Shown: positions 1-10,058 of the stretch, in pieces | Layout of the letters: each line of letters begins with the position of its first letter | Numbering within the stretch: the first letter of the stretch is position 1 | DNA from: Coriaria nepalensis | Lineage: Eukaryota; Streptophyta; Magnoliopsida; Cucurbitales; Coriariaceae | Assembly (NCBI GenBank): GCA_027186245.1 | Contig: CP114482.1 | Location: forward strand, 16,511,209-16,575,208 | Direction: 5' to 3' | DNA length: 64,000 nucleotides | Program-made: the position numbers and the translations under genes | The notes under the pieces: generated by a model | Told to the model about the DNA's origin: nothing | The model's input: only the letters and a program-made list of their open reading frames with translations | Database searches by the model: none

Positions 1-419
1 ATCTATTGAAGGCAACAATGCATTTGTTTAGCCTTAAAGTCATGTCATTGAGTCTTTTTTGGTCATTAAATCATTCTAAATTAATTCGACCGAATTCTAT
101 TTTCGCCCTTCAAACATTATTTTCTTACATAACTTGTAATTAATCTATTGAAGACAACAATGCATTATTTTAGCATTAAAAAGCATATCACTCAGTCTTT
201 TCAATCATTAAATTGTTTGAAGGCACTTCGAACCAATTCTCTTTTTGCATTTAAAACGGGACTTTCGTGCATAACTTGCAATTGACCTATTGATGGCGAC
301 TATGCCTTTTTTAACGTTCAAGTCATATTTTTGCGCCTCTTTTAGTCAGTAAATCATTCTAAATCACTTCGAACGAAATTCGGCCTTTAAACATGACTTT
401 CGTGCGTAACTTGCAGTAG

Positions 420-561
420 ATCTATTATACGGAACAATGCATTTGTTTAGCCTTAAAGTCATGTCATTGAGTCTCATTTAGTCTTTAAATCATTCTAAAT
501 TAATTCGAACGAATTCTATTTTTGCCCTTCAAACATTATTTTCTTACATAACTTGTAATTA
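420..561 (+). repeat. Monomer A (142 bp), reference copy
   Basis: First monomer of the unit, shown in unit 2. It opens with ATCTATT and then one of several heads: GAAGGCAAC, ATACGGAAC, ATAGGCAAC or TTCAAGGCAAC. Next come ATGCATTTG, TTTAGCCTTAAAGTCATG, a GTCTCTTTTAGTC-like block, AATCATTCTAAATTA, the core TTCGAACGAATTC or TTCGACCGAATTC, and a tail CATAACTTGTAATTA. It is the most AT-rich monomer (about 28% G+C in a typical copy). Its head and the CGAACG/CGACCG/CGGCCG core are the best markers for telling unit subtypes apart. Most copies carry GAATTC, so an EcoRI digest should give a 419-bp ladder. Confidence 0.95.
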
Positions 562-703
562 ATCTACTGAAGACAACAATGCATTATTTTAGCATTAAAA
601 AGCATATCACTCAGTCTTTTCAATCATTAAATTGTTTGAAGGCACTTCGAACCGACTCTATTTTTGCATTTAAAACGCGACTTTCGTGCATAACTTGCAA
701 TTG
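562..703 (+). repeat. Monomer B (142 bp), reference copy
   Basis: Second monomer of the unit. It opens with ATCTATTGAAGACAACAATG or ATCTACTGAAGACAACAATG, followed by CATTATTTTAGCATTAAAA, GCATATCACTCAGTC, TTTTCAATCATTAAATTG and GAAGGCACTTCGAACC. It ends with GCATTTAAAACGCGAC and TTCGTGCATAACTTGCAATTG. It aligns with A over its full length, sharing the head, the TTTAGC block and the TTCGAAC core. It is the best conserved monomer across the window by eye. The region GCATTTAAAACGC is an almost perfect 13-bp dyad, and it becomes perfect in two derived B variants in the right half of the array. Confidence 0.95.
666..678. repeat. Imperfect 13-bp dyad in standard monomer B
   Basis: GCATTTAAAACGC has 6-base arms around a central A with one mismatched position (A against C). 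This is the common form through the left half of the array. Two derived B variants restore full symmetry in different ways (see 43810-43822 and 59695-59707). Confidence 0.85.
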
Positions 704-838
704 ATCTATTGATGGCAACTATGCATTTTTTAGCGTTCAAGCCATACTTTTGCGTCTCTTTTAGTCAGTAAATCATTCTAAATCACTTCGTATGAAATTC
801 GGCATTTAAACATGACTTTCGTGCGTAACTTGCAGTTG
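704..838 (+). repeat. Monomer C (135 bp), reference copy
   Basis: Third monomer of the unit. It opens with ATCTATTGATGGCAACTATG, then CATTTTTTAGCGTTCAAG, a CATACTTTTGCG or CATATTTTTGCG block, TCTCTTTTAGTCAGTAAATC and ATTCTAAATCACTTCG. It ends with a GAACG or TATG switch, AAATTCGGC, TTTAAACATGACTTTCGTGC and GTAACTTGCAGTTG. It is 7 bp shorter than A and B and has the highest G+C (about 36%). From about 34 kb rightwards a derived form has CATCTTTGCG in place of CATATTTTTGCG, which makes C 133 bp and the unit 417 bp. Confidence 0.95.
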
Positions 839-2097
839 ATCTATTGAAGGCAACAATGCATTTGTTTAGCCATAAAGTCATGTCATTGAGTCTCTTTTAG
901 TCAATAAATCATTCTAAATTAATTCGACCGAATTCTATTTTCGCCCTTCAAACATTATTTTCTTACATAACTTGTAATTAATCTATTGAAGACAACAATG
1001 CATTATTTTAGCATTAAAAAGCATATCACTCAGCCTTTTCAATCATTAAATTGTTTGAAGGCACTTCGAACCAATTCTATTTTTGCATTTAAAACGCGAC
1101 TTTCGTGCATAACTTGCAATTGATCTATTGATGGCAACTATGCATTTTTTAGCGTTCAAGCCATACTTTTGCGTCTTTTTTAGTCAGTAAATCATTCTAA
1201 ATCACTTCGTATGAAATTCGGCATTTAAACATGACTTTCGTGCGTAACTTGCAGTTGATCTATTGAAGGCAACAATGCATTTGTTTAGCCTTAAAGTCAT
1301 GTCATTGAGTCTCATGTAGTCTTTAAATCATTCTAAATTAATTCGAACGAATTCTATTTTCGCCCTTCAAACATTATTTTCTTACATAACTTGTAATTAA
1401 TCTACTGAAGACAACAATGCATTATTTTAGCATTAAAAAGCATATCACTCAGTCTTTTCAATCATTAAATTGTTTGAAGGCACTTCGAACCAATTCTCTT
1501 TTTGCATTTAAAACGCGACTTTCGTGCATAATTTGCAATTGATCTATTGAGGGCAACTATTCCTTTTTTAGCATTCAAGTCATATTTTTGCGTCTCTTTT
1601 AGTCAGTAAATCATTCTAAATCACTTCGAACGAAATTCGGCCTTTAAACATGACTTTCGTGCGTAACTTGCAGTAGATCTATTATACGGAACAATGCATT
1701 TGTTTAGCTTTAAAGTCATGTCATTGAGTCTCATTTAGTCTTTAAATCATTCTAAATTAATTCGAACGAATTCTATTTTTTTGCCCTTCAAACATTATTT
1801 TCTTACATAACTTGTAATTAATCTACTGAAGACAACAATGCATTATTTTAGCATTAAAAAGCATATCACTCAGTCTTTTCAATCATTAAATCGTTTGAAG
1901 GCACATCGAACCAATTCTATTTTTTCATTTAAAATGCGACTTTCGTGCATAACTTGCAATTGATCTATTGATGGCAACTATGCATTTTTTAGCGTTCAAG
2001 CCATACTTTTGCGTCTCTTTTAGTCAGTAAATCATTCTAAATCACTTCGAACGAAATTCGGCCTTTAAACATGACTTTTGTGCGTAACTTGCAGTTG

Positions 2098-2516
2098 ATC
2101 TTTTCAAGGCAACAATTCATTTGTTTAGCCTTAAAGTCGTGTCATTGAGTCTCTTTTAGTCATTAAATCATTCTAAATTAATTCGGCCGAATTCTATTTT
2201 CGCCCTTCAAACATTATTTTCTTACATAAGTTGCAATTAATCTATTGAAGACATCAATGCATTATTTTAGCATTAAAAAGCATATCACTCAGTCTTTTCA
2301 ATCATTAAATTGTTTGAAGGCACTTCGAACCAATTCTATTTTTGCATTTAAAACGCGACTTTCGTGCATAACTTCCAATTGATCTATTCATGGCAACAAT
2401 GCCTTTTTTAGTGTTCAAGTCATATTTTTGCGTCTCTTTTAGTCAGTAAATCATTCCAAATCACTTCGTATGAAATTCGGCATTTAAACATGACTTTCGT
2501 GCGTAACTTGCAGTTG
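2098..2516 (+). repeat. Subtype u1 (reference unit)
   Basis: Markers: A head ATCTTTTCAAGGCAACAATTC; AAAGTCGTGTC; core CGGCCG; CATAAGTTGCAATT at the A/B border; ACTTCCAATTG at the end of B; C head ATCTATTCATGGCAACAATG; TAGTGTTCAAG and ATTCCAAATC in C. It recurs at 7126, 12573, 17182 and 22210. It differs from u9 mainly by GTCGTGTC in place of GTCATGTC, so u1 and u9 are probably older duplicates. The head AGACATCAATGC in B is private to this copy. Confidence 0.9.
2180..2193. repeat. Perfect 14-bp palindrome in monomer A (AATTCGGCCGAATT)
   Basis: In u1, u9 and one u11 the core of monomer A reads AATTCGGCCGAATT, a perfect palindrome. In most other units the same place reads CGACCG or CGAACG, which breaks symmetry at the centre. 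By unit arithmetic (offset 82) the perfect form is at 2180, 5532, 7208, 10979, 11817, 12655, 15588, 17264, 20616 and 22292. It is confined to the 5028-bp domain. A role in protein binding or hairpin formation is possible but not shown. Confidence 0.85.
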
Positions 2517-2935
2517 ATCTATTGAAGGCAACAATGCGTTTGTTTAGCCTTAAAGTCATGTCATTGAGTCTCTTTTAGTCATTAAATCATTCTAAATTAA
2601 TTCGACCGAATTCAATTTTCGCCCTTCAAACATTATTTTCTTACATAAGTTGAAATTAATCTATTGAAGACAACAATGCATTATTTTAGCATTAAAAAGC
2701 ATATCACTCAGCCTTTTCAATCATTAAATTGTTTGAAGGCACTTCGAACCAATTCTATTTTTGCATTTAAAACGCGACTTTCGTGCATAACTTGCAATTG
2801 ATCTATTGATGGCAACTATGCATTTTTTAGCGTTCAAGCCATACTTTTGCGTCTTTTTTAGTCAGTAAATCATTCTAAATCACTTCGTATGAAATTCGGC
2901 ATTTAAACATGACTTTCGTGCGTAACTTGCAGTTG
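2517..2935 (+). repeat. Subtype u2 (reference unit)
   Basis: Markers: AATGCGTTTG in the A head, GAATTCAATTTTCG after the core, CATAAGTTGAAATT at the A/B border, and GTCTTTTTTAG in C. It recurs at 7545 and 22629, and as a derived form (GAGCCTC in A, GTCTTCTCAATC in B, ATCTACTGATGGC in C) at 12992 and 17601. The CAGCCTTTTC in B is shared with unit 3. Confidence 0.9.
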
Positions 2936-3354
2936 ATCTATTGAAGGCAACAATGCATTTGTTTAGCCTTAAAGTCATGTCATTGAGTCTCATGTAGTCT
3001 TTAAATCATTCTAAATTAATTCGAACGAATTCTATTTTCGCCCTTCAAACATTATTTTCTTACATAACTTGTAATTAATCTACTGAAGACAACAATGCAT
3101 TATTTTAGCATTAAAAAGCATATCACTCAGTCTTTTCAATCATTAAATTGTTTGAAGGCACTTCGAACCAATTCTCTTTTTGCATTTAAAACGCGACTTT
3201 CGTGCATAATTTGCAATTGATCTATTGAGGGCAACTATTCCTTTTTTAGCATTCAAGTCATATTTTTGCGTCTCTTTTAGTCAGTACATCATTCTAAATC
3301 ACTTCGAACGAAATTCGGCTTTTAAACATGACTTTCGTGCGTAACTTGCAGTTG
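2936..3354 (+). repeat. Subtype u3 (reference unit)
   Basis: Markers: GTCTCATGTAGTCTTT in A; CTACTGAAGAC at the B head; CATAATTTGC at the end of B; GAGGGCAACTATTCC, AGCATTCAAG, CAGTACATC and GGCTTTTAAAC in C. It recurs at 7964, 8802, 18020 and 23048. It is always followed by u4 or a u4 hybrid. Confidence 0.9.
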
Positions 3355-3773
3355 ATCTATTATACAGAGCAATGCATTTGTTTAGCCTTAAAGTCATGTC
3401 ATTGAGTCTCTTTTAGTCTTTAAATCATTCTAAATTAATTCGAACGAATTCTATTTTTGCCCTTCAAACATTATTTTCTTACATAACTTGTAATTAATCT
3501 ATTGAAGACAACGATTCATTATTTTAGCATTAAAAAGCATATCACTCAGTGTTTTCAATCATTAAATTGTTTGAAGGCACTTCGAACCGATTCTATTTTT
3601 GCATTTAAAACGCGACATTCGTGCATAACTTGCAATTGATCTATTGATGGCAACTATGCATTTTTTAGCGTTCAAGCCATACTTTTGCGTCTCTTTTAGT
3701 CAGTAAATCATTCTAAATCACTTCGTATGAAATTCGGCATTTAAACATGACTTTCGTGCGTAACTTGCAGTTG
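3355..3773 (+). repeat. Subtype u4 (reference unit)
   Basis: Markers: ATTATACAGAGC head; GTCTTTAAATC; CGAACG core; CAACGATTC, CAGTGTTTTC, GAACCGATTC and GACATTCG in B. The full set recurs at 9221. At 23467 only the A markers and CAACGATTC remain. At 8383 and 18439 the u4 head is joined to other subtypes. Confidence 0.9.
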
Positions 3774-4192
3774 ATCTATTGAAGGCAACAATGCATTTGT
3801 TTAGCCTTAAAGTCATGTCATTGAGTCTCTTTTAGTCAATAAATCATTCTAAATTAATTCGACCGAATTCTATTTTCGCCCTTCAAACATTATTTTCTTA
3901 CATAACTTGTAATTAATCTATTGAAGACAACAATGCATTATTTTAGCATTAAAAAGCATATCACTCAGTCTTTTCAATCATTAAATTGTTTGAAGGCACT
4001 TCGAACCAATTCTCTTTTTGCATTTAAAACGCGACTTTCGTGCATAACTTGCAATTGATCTATTGATGGCAACTATGCATTTTTTAGCGTTCAAGCCATA
4101 CTTTTGCGTCTCTTTTAGTCAGTAAATCATTCTAAATCACTTCGTATGAAATTCGGCATTTAAACATGACTTTCGTGCGTAACTTGCAGTTG
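3774..4192 (+). repeat. Subtype u5 (reference unit)
   Basis: Marker: GTCAATAAATC in A, with CGACCG core, standard B ending in CTCTTTTTG, and C with TATGAAATTCGGC. It recurs at 9640 (with a private CTTAGAGTC) and at 18858. Confidence 0.88.
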
Positions 4193-4611
4193 ATCTATTG
4201 AAGGCAACAATGCATTTGTTTAGCTTTAAAGTCATGTCATTGAGTCTCTTTTAATCATTAAATCATTCTAAATTAATTCGACCGAATTCTATTTTCGCCC
4301 TTCAAACATTATTTTCTTACATAACTTGTAATTAATCTATTGAAGACAACAATGCATTATTTTAGCATTAAAAAGCATATCACTCAGTCTTTTCAATCAT
4401 TAAATTGTTTGAAGGCACTTCGAACCAATTCTCTTTTTGCATTTAAAACGGGACTTTCGTGCATAACTTGCAATTGATCTATTGATGGCAACTATGCCTT
4501 TTTTAGCGTTCAAGCCATACTTTTGCGTCTCTTTTAGTCAGTAAATCATTCTAAATCACTTCGTATGAAATTCGGCTCTTAAACATGACTTTCGTGCGTA
4601 ACTTGCAGTTG
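4193..4611 (+). repeat. Subtype u6 (reference unit)
   Basis: Markers: TCTTTTAATCATTAAATC in A, AACGGGAC near the end of B, and ACTATGCC in C. AGCTTTAAAG in A is present here and at 10059 and 14668, but not at 19277. The units at 10059 and 14668 switch after monomer A to another subtype (see hybrids). Confidence 0.85.
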
Positions 4612-5030
4612 ATCTATTGAAGGCAACAATGCGTTTGTTTAGCCTTAAAGTCATGTCATTGAGTCTCTTTTAGTCATTAAATCATTCTAAATTAATTCGA
4701 CCGAATTCTATTTTCGCCCTTCAAACATTATTTTCTTACATAAGTTGAAATTAATCTATTGAAGACAACAATGCATTATTTTAGCATTAAAAAGCATATC
4801 ACTCAGTCTTTTCAATCATTAAATTGTTTGAAGGCACTTCGAACCAATTCTATTTTTGCATTTAAAACGCGACTTTCGTGCATAACTTGCAATTGATCTA
4901 TTGATGGCAACTATGCATTTTTTAGCGTTCAAGCCATACTTTTGCGTCTCTTTTAGTCAGTAAATCATTCTAAATCACTTCGTATGAAATTCGGCATTTA
5001 AACATGACTTTCGTGCGTAACTTGCAGTTG
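4612..5030 (+). repeat. Subtype u7 (reference unit)
   Basis: Markers: AATGCGTTTG head and CATAAGTTGAAATT, as in u2, but with GAATTCTATTTTCG after the core and TCTCTTTTAG in C. It recurs at 19696. It is absent from copies 2 and 3, where a u6 hybrid takes its place. Confidence 0.85.
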
Positions 5031-5449
5031 ATCTATTGAAGGCAACAATGCATTTGTTTAGCCTTAAAGTCATGTCATTGAGTCTCTTTTAGTCATTAAA
5101 TCATTCTAAATTAATTCGACCGAATTCTATTTTCGCCCTTCAAACATTATTTTCTTACATAACTTGCAATTAATCTATTGAAGACAACGATGCATTATTT
5201 TAGCATTAAAAAGCATATGACTCAGTCTTTTCAATCATTAAATTGTTTGAAGGCACTTTGAACCAATTCTCTTTTTGCATTTAAAACGCGACTTTCGTGC
5301 ATAACTTGCAATTGATCTACTGACGGCAACTATGCATTTTTTAGCGTTCAAGTCATATGTTTGCGTCTCTTTTAGTCAGTAAATCATTCTGAATCACTTC
5401 GAACGAAATTCGGCCTTTAAACATGACATTTGTGCGTAACTTGCAGTTG
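5031..5449 (+). repeat. Subtype u8 (reference unit)
   Basis: Very distinctive. Markers: CTTGCAATTAATC, CAACGATGC, CATATGACTC and CACTTTGAACC in B; ATCTACTGACGGC, ATTCTGAATC and GACATTTGTGCG in C. It recurs at 10478, 15087 and 20115. The spacings of the CAACGATGC marker (5185, 10632, 15241, 20269) are 5447, 4609 and 5028 bp: exactly 13, 11 and 12 units. Confidence 0.93.
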
Positions 5450-5868
5450 ATCTTTTCAAGGCAACAATTCATTTGTTTAGCCTTAAAGTCATGTCATTGA
5501 GTCTCTTTTAGTCATTAAATCATTCTAAATTAATTCGGCCGAATTCTATTTTCGCCCTTCAAACATTATTTTCTTACATAAGTTGCAATTAATCTATTGA
5601 AGACAACAATGCATTATTTTAGCATTAAAAAGCATATCACTCAGTCTTTTCAATCATTAAATTGTTTGAAGGCACTTCGAACCAATTCTATTTTTGCATT
5701 TAAAACGCGACTTTCGTGCATAACTTCCAATTGATCTATTCATGGCAACAATGCCTTTTTTAGTGTTCAAGTCATATTTTTGCGTCTCTTTTAGTCAGTA
5801 AATCATTCCAAATCACTTCGTATGAAATTCGGCATTTAAACATGACTTTCGTGCGTAACTTGCAGTTG
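5450..5868 (+). repeat. Subtype u9 (reference unit)
   Basis: Same markers as u1 (TTTTCAAGG head, CGGCCG core, ATTCATGGCAACAATG, TAGTGTTCAAG, ATTCCAAATC) but with AAAGTCATGTC. It recurs at 10897, 15506 and 20534. By direct reading the units at 5450 and 20534 look identical over 419 bp, although they lie 15 kb apart. Confidence 0.92.
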
Positions 5869-6287
5869 ATCTATTGAAGGCAACAATGCGTTTGTTTAGC
5901 CTTAAAGTCATGTCATTGAGTCTCTTTTAGTCATTAAATCATTCTAAATTAATTCGACCGAATTCTATTTTCGCCCTTCAAACATTATCTTCTTACATAA
6001 ATTGAAATTAATCTATTGAAGACAACAATGCATTATTTTAGCATTAAAAAGCATATCACTCAGTCTTTTCAATCATTAAATATTTTGAAGGCACTTCGAA
6101 CCAATTCTATTTTTGCATTTAAAACGCGACTTTCGTCGATAACTTGCAATTGATCTATTGATGGCAACTATGCATTTTTTAGCGTTCAAGCCATACTTTT
6201 GCGTCTCTTTTAGTCAGTAAATCATTCTGAATCACTTCGAACGAAATTCGGCCTTTAAACATGACTTTTGTGCGTAACTTGCAGTTG
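5869..6287 (+). repeat. Subtype u10 (reference unit)
   Basis: Markers: AATGCGTTTG head, ATTATCTTCTTAC in A, AAATATTTTGAAGG in B, and a C ending ATTCTGAATC, GAACG, ACTTTTGTGCG. It recurs at 11316, 13411, 15925 and 20953. The ATTATCTT markers lie at 5984, 11431, 13526, 16040 and 21068, all whole multiples of 419 bp apart. ACATAAATTG and CGTCGATAAC are private here. Confidence 0.93.
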
Positions 6288-6706
6288 ATCTTTTCAAGGC
6301 AACAATTCATTTGTTTAGCCTTAATGTCATGTCATTGAGTCTCTTTTAGTCATTAAATCATTCTAAATTAATTCGACCGAATTCTATTTTCGCCCTTCAA
6401 ACATTATTTTCTTACATAAGTTGAAATTAATCTATTGAAGACAACAATGCATTATTTTAGCATTAAAAAGCATATCACTCAGTCTTTTCAATCATTAAAT
6501 TGTTTGAAGGCACTTCGAACCAATTCTATTTTTGCATTTAAAACGCGACTTTCGTGCATAACTTGCAATTGATCTATTGATGGTAACTATGCATTTTTTA
6601 GCGTTCAAGCCATACTTTTGCGTCTCTTTTAGTCAGTAAATCATTCTAAATCACTTCGTATGAAATTCGGCATTTAAACATGACTTTCGTGCGTAACTTG
6701 CAGTTG
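6288..6706 (+). repeat. Subtype u11 (reference unit)
   Basis: Markers: TTTTCAAGG head with CCTTAATGTCATG in A and GATGGTAACTATG in C. It recurs at 11735 (with CGGCCG in place of CGACCG), 13830, 16344 and 21372. Confidence 0.92.
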
Positions 6707-7125
6707 ATCTATTGAAGGCAACAATGCATTTGTTTAGCCTTAAAGTCATGTCATTGAGTCTCTTTTAATCATTAAATCTTTCTAAATTAATTCGACCGAA
6801 TTCTATTTTCGCCCTTCAAACATTATTTTCTTACATAACTTGTAATTAATCTATTGAAGACAACAATGCATTATTTTAGCATTAAAAAGCATATCACTGA
6901 GTCTTTTCAATCATTAAATTGTTTGAAGGCACTTCGAACCAATTCTCTTTTTGCATTTAAAACGCGACTTTCGTGCATAACTTGCAATTGATCTATTGAT
7001 GGCAACTATGCATTTTTTAGCGTTCAAGCCATACTTTTGCGTCTCTTTTAGTCAGTAAATCATTCTGAATCACTTCGAACGAAATTCGGCCTTTAAACAT
7101 GACTTTTGTGCGTAACTTGCAGTTG
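6707..7125 (+). repeat. Subtype u12 (reference unit)
   Basis: Markers: TTTTAATCATTAAATCTTTC in A, CATATCACTGAGTC in B, and a C ending ATTCTGAATC, GAACG, ACTTTTGTGCG. It recurs at 12154, 16763 and 21791 (which has a private GAATCAATTC). At 14249 the u12 A monomer is joined to a different B and C. Confidence 0.92.
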
Positions 7126-8382
7126 ATCTTTTCAAGGCAACAATTCATTTGTTTAGCCTTAAAGTCGTGTCATTGAGTCTCTTTTAGTCATTAAATCATT
7201 CTAAATTAATTCGGCCGAATTCTATTTTCGCCCTTCAAACATTATTTTCTTACATAAGTTGCAATTAATCTATTGAAGACAACAATGCATTATTTTAGCA
7301 TTAAAAAGCATATCACTCAGTCTTTTCAATCATTAAATTGTTTGAAGGCACTTCGAACCAATTCTATTTTTGCATTTAAAACGCGACTTTCGTGCATAAC
7401 TTCCAATTGATCTATTCATGGCAACAATGCCTTTTTTAGTGTTCAAGTCATATTTTTGCGTCTCTTTTAGTCAGTAAATCATTCCAAATCACTTCGTATG
7501 AAATTCGGCATTTAAACATGACTTTCGTGCGTAACTTGCAGTTGATCTATTGAAGGCAACAATGCGTTTGTTTAGCCTTAAAGTCATGTCATTGAGTCTC
7601 TTTTAGTCATTAAATCATTCTAAATTAATTCGACCGAATTCAATTTTCGCCCTTCAAACATTATTTTCTTACATAAGTTGAAATTAATCTATTGAAGACA
7701 ACAATGCATTATTTTAGCATTAAAAAGCATATCACTCAGTCTTTTCAATCATTAAATTGTTTGAAGGCACTTCGAACCAATTCTATTTTTGCATTTAAAA
7801 CGCGACTTTCGTGCATAACTTCCAATTGATCTATTGATGGCAACTATGCATTTTTTAGCGTTCAAGCCATACTTTTGCGTCTTTTTTAGTCAGTAAATCA
7901 TTCTAAATCACTTCGTATGAAATTCGGCATTTAAACATGACTTTCGTGCGTAACTTGCAGTTGATCTATTGAAGGCAACAATGCATTTGTTTAGCCTTAA
8001 AGTCATGTCATTGAGTCTCATGTAGTCTTTAAATCATTCTAAATTAATTCGAACGAATTCTATTTTTGCCCTTCAAACATTATTTTCTTACATAACTTGT
8101 AATTAATCTACTGAAGACAACAATGCATTATTTTAGCATTAAAAAGCATATCACTCAGTCTTTTCAATCATTAAATTGTTTGAAGGCACTTCGAACCAAT
8201 TCTCTTTTTGCAATTAAAACGCGACTTTCGTGCATAATTTGCAATTGATCTATTGAGGGCAACTATTCCTTTTTTAGCATTCAAGTCATATTTTTGCGTC
8301 TCTTTTAGTCAGTACATCATTCTAAATCACTTCGAACGAAATTCGGCTTTTAAACATGACTTTCGTGCGTAACTTGCAGTTG

Positions 8383-8801
8383 ATCTATTATACAGAGCAA
8401 TGCATTTGTTTAGCCTTAAAGTCATGTCATTGAGTCTCTTTTAGTCTTTAAATCATTCTAAATTAATTCGAACGAATTCTATTTTCGCCCTTCAAACATT
8501 ATTTTCTTACATAAGTTGAAATTAATCTATTGAAGACAACAATGCATTATTTTAGCATTAAAAAGCATATCACTCAGTCTTTTCAATCATTAAATTGTTT
8601 GAAGGCACTTCGAACCAATTCTATTTTTGCATTTAAAACGCGACTTTCGTGCATAACTTCCAATTGATCTATTGATGGCAACTATGCATTTTTTAGCGTT
8701 CAAGCCATACTTTTGCGTCTTTTTTAGTCAGTAAATCATTCTAAATCACTTCGTATGAAATTCGGCATTTAAACATGACTTTCGTGCGTAACTTGCAGTT
8801 G
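8383..8801 (+). repeat. Hybrid unit u4/u2 (duplication joint)
   Basis: The unit starts with the u4 head ATTATACAGAGC and the CGAACG core. It then continues with TTTTCGCCC, CATAAGTTGAAATT, ACTTCCAATTG and a C with GTCTTTTTTAG, as in u2. The switch lies within about 8471-8487, where the subtypes share GAATTC and TTCGCCC. The next unit is u3 again. This is the expected product of an out-of-register exchange two units apart, and it explains the extra u3-u4 pair in copy 2. Confidence 0.82.
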
Positions 8802-10058
8802 ATCTATTGAAGGCAACAATGCATTTGTTTAGCCTTAAAGTCATGTCATTGAGTCTCATGTAGTCTTTAAATCATTCTAAATTAATTCGAACGAATTCTA
8901 TTTTTGCCCTTCAAACATTATTTTCTTACATAACTTGTAATTAATCTACTGAAGACAACAATGCATTATTTTAGCATTAAAAAGCATATCACTCAGTCTT
9001 TTCAATCATTAAATTGTTTGAAGGCACTTCGAACCAATTCTCTTTCTGCATTTAAAACGCGACTTTCGTGCATAATTTGCAATTGATCTATTGAGGGCAA
9101 CTATTCCTTTTTTAGCATTCAAGTCATATTTTTGCGTCTCTTTTAGTCAGTACATCATTCTAAATCACTTCGAACGAAATTCGGCTTTTAAACATGACTT
9201 TCGTGCGTAACTTGCAGTTGATCTATTATACAGAGCAATGCATTTGTTTAGCCTTAAAGTCATGTCATTGAGTCTCTTTTAGTCTTTAAATCATTCTAAA
9301 TTAATTCGAACGAATTCTATTTTTGCCCTTCAAACATTATTTTCTTACATAACTTGTAATTAATCTATTGAAGACAACGATTCATTATTTTAGCATTAAA
9401 AAGCATATCACTCAGTGTTTTCAATCATTAAATTGTTTGAAGGCACTTCGAACCGATTCTATTTTTGCATTTAAAACGCGACATTCGTGCATAACTTGCA
9501 ATTGATCTATTGATGGCAACTATGCATTTTTTAGCGTTCAAGCCATACTTTTGCGTCTCTTTTAGTCAGTAAATCATTCTAAATCACTTCGTATGAAATT
9601 CGGCATTTAAACATGACTTTCGTGCGTAACTTGCAGTTGATCTATTGAAGGCAACAATGCATTTGTTTAGCCTTAGAGTCATGTCATTGAGTCTCTTTTA
9701 GTCAATAAATCATTCTAAATTAATTCGACCGAATTCTATTTTCGCCCTTCAAACATTATTTTCTTACATAACTTGTAATTAATCTATTGAAGACAACAAT
9801 GCATTATTTTAGCATTAAAAAGCATATCACTCAGTCTTTTCAATCATTAAATTGTTTGAAGGCACTTCGAACCAATTCTCTTTTTGCATTTAAAACGCGA
9901 CTTTCGTGCATAACTTGCAATTGATCTATTGATGGCAACTATGCATTTTTTAGCGTTCAAGCCATACTTTTGCGTCTCTTTTAGTCAGTAAATCATTCTA
10001 AATCACTTCGTATGAAATTCGGCATTTAAACATGACTTTCGTGCGTAACTTGCAGTTG

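Larger units (their letters stand above)
1..2097 (+). repeat. Left-edge units 1-5, variant relatives of the 12-unit domain
   Basis: Five units start at 1, 420, 839, 1258 and 1677. Units 2 and 5 carry an ATTATACGGAAC head, related to u4 of the 5028-bp repeat, which has ATTATACAGAGC. Unit 4 has the GTCTCATGTAG, CATAATTTGC and GAGGGCAACTATTCC markers of u3. Unit 3 combines GTCAATAAATC (a u5 marker) in A with CTCAGCCTTTTC in B and GTCTTTTTTAG in C (u2 markers), so it looks like a u5/u2 hybrid. Unit 5 has a 2-bp T insertion in A near 1778 and is 421 bp long. This block looks like a diverged, rearranged partial copy of the super-repeat to its right. Confidence 0.75.
2098..7125 (+). repeat. 5028-bp super-repeat, copy 1 (12 units, u1-u12)
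   Basis: Twelve units of exactly 419 bp, each distinguishable by diagnostic bases, start at 2098, 2517, 2936, 3355, 3774, 4193, 4612, 5031, 5450, 5869, 6288 and 6707. The same order recurs at 17182-22209, and most of it recurs at 7126-12572. Copy 1 is the simplest full copy and serves here as the reference for subtypes u1-u12. It carries private changes, such as CATATGTTTGCG near 5358 and CGTCGATAAC near 6136, so the copies are not simply duplicated text from an assembly loop. Confidence 0.93.

Noticed and set aside
562..703. CENP-B box
   Set aside because: The aligned site has TTCG, four bases and A, but never the CGGG half at the required distance in any monomer I checked. The nearest CGGC in C lies two bases too far right. 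Only a partial resemblance remains.
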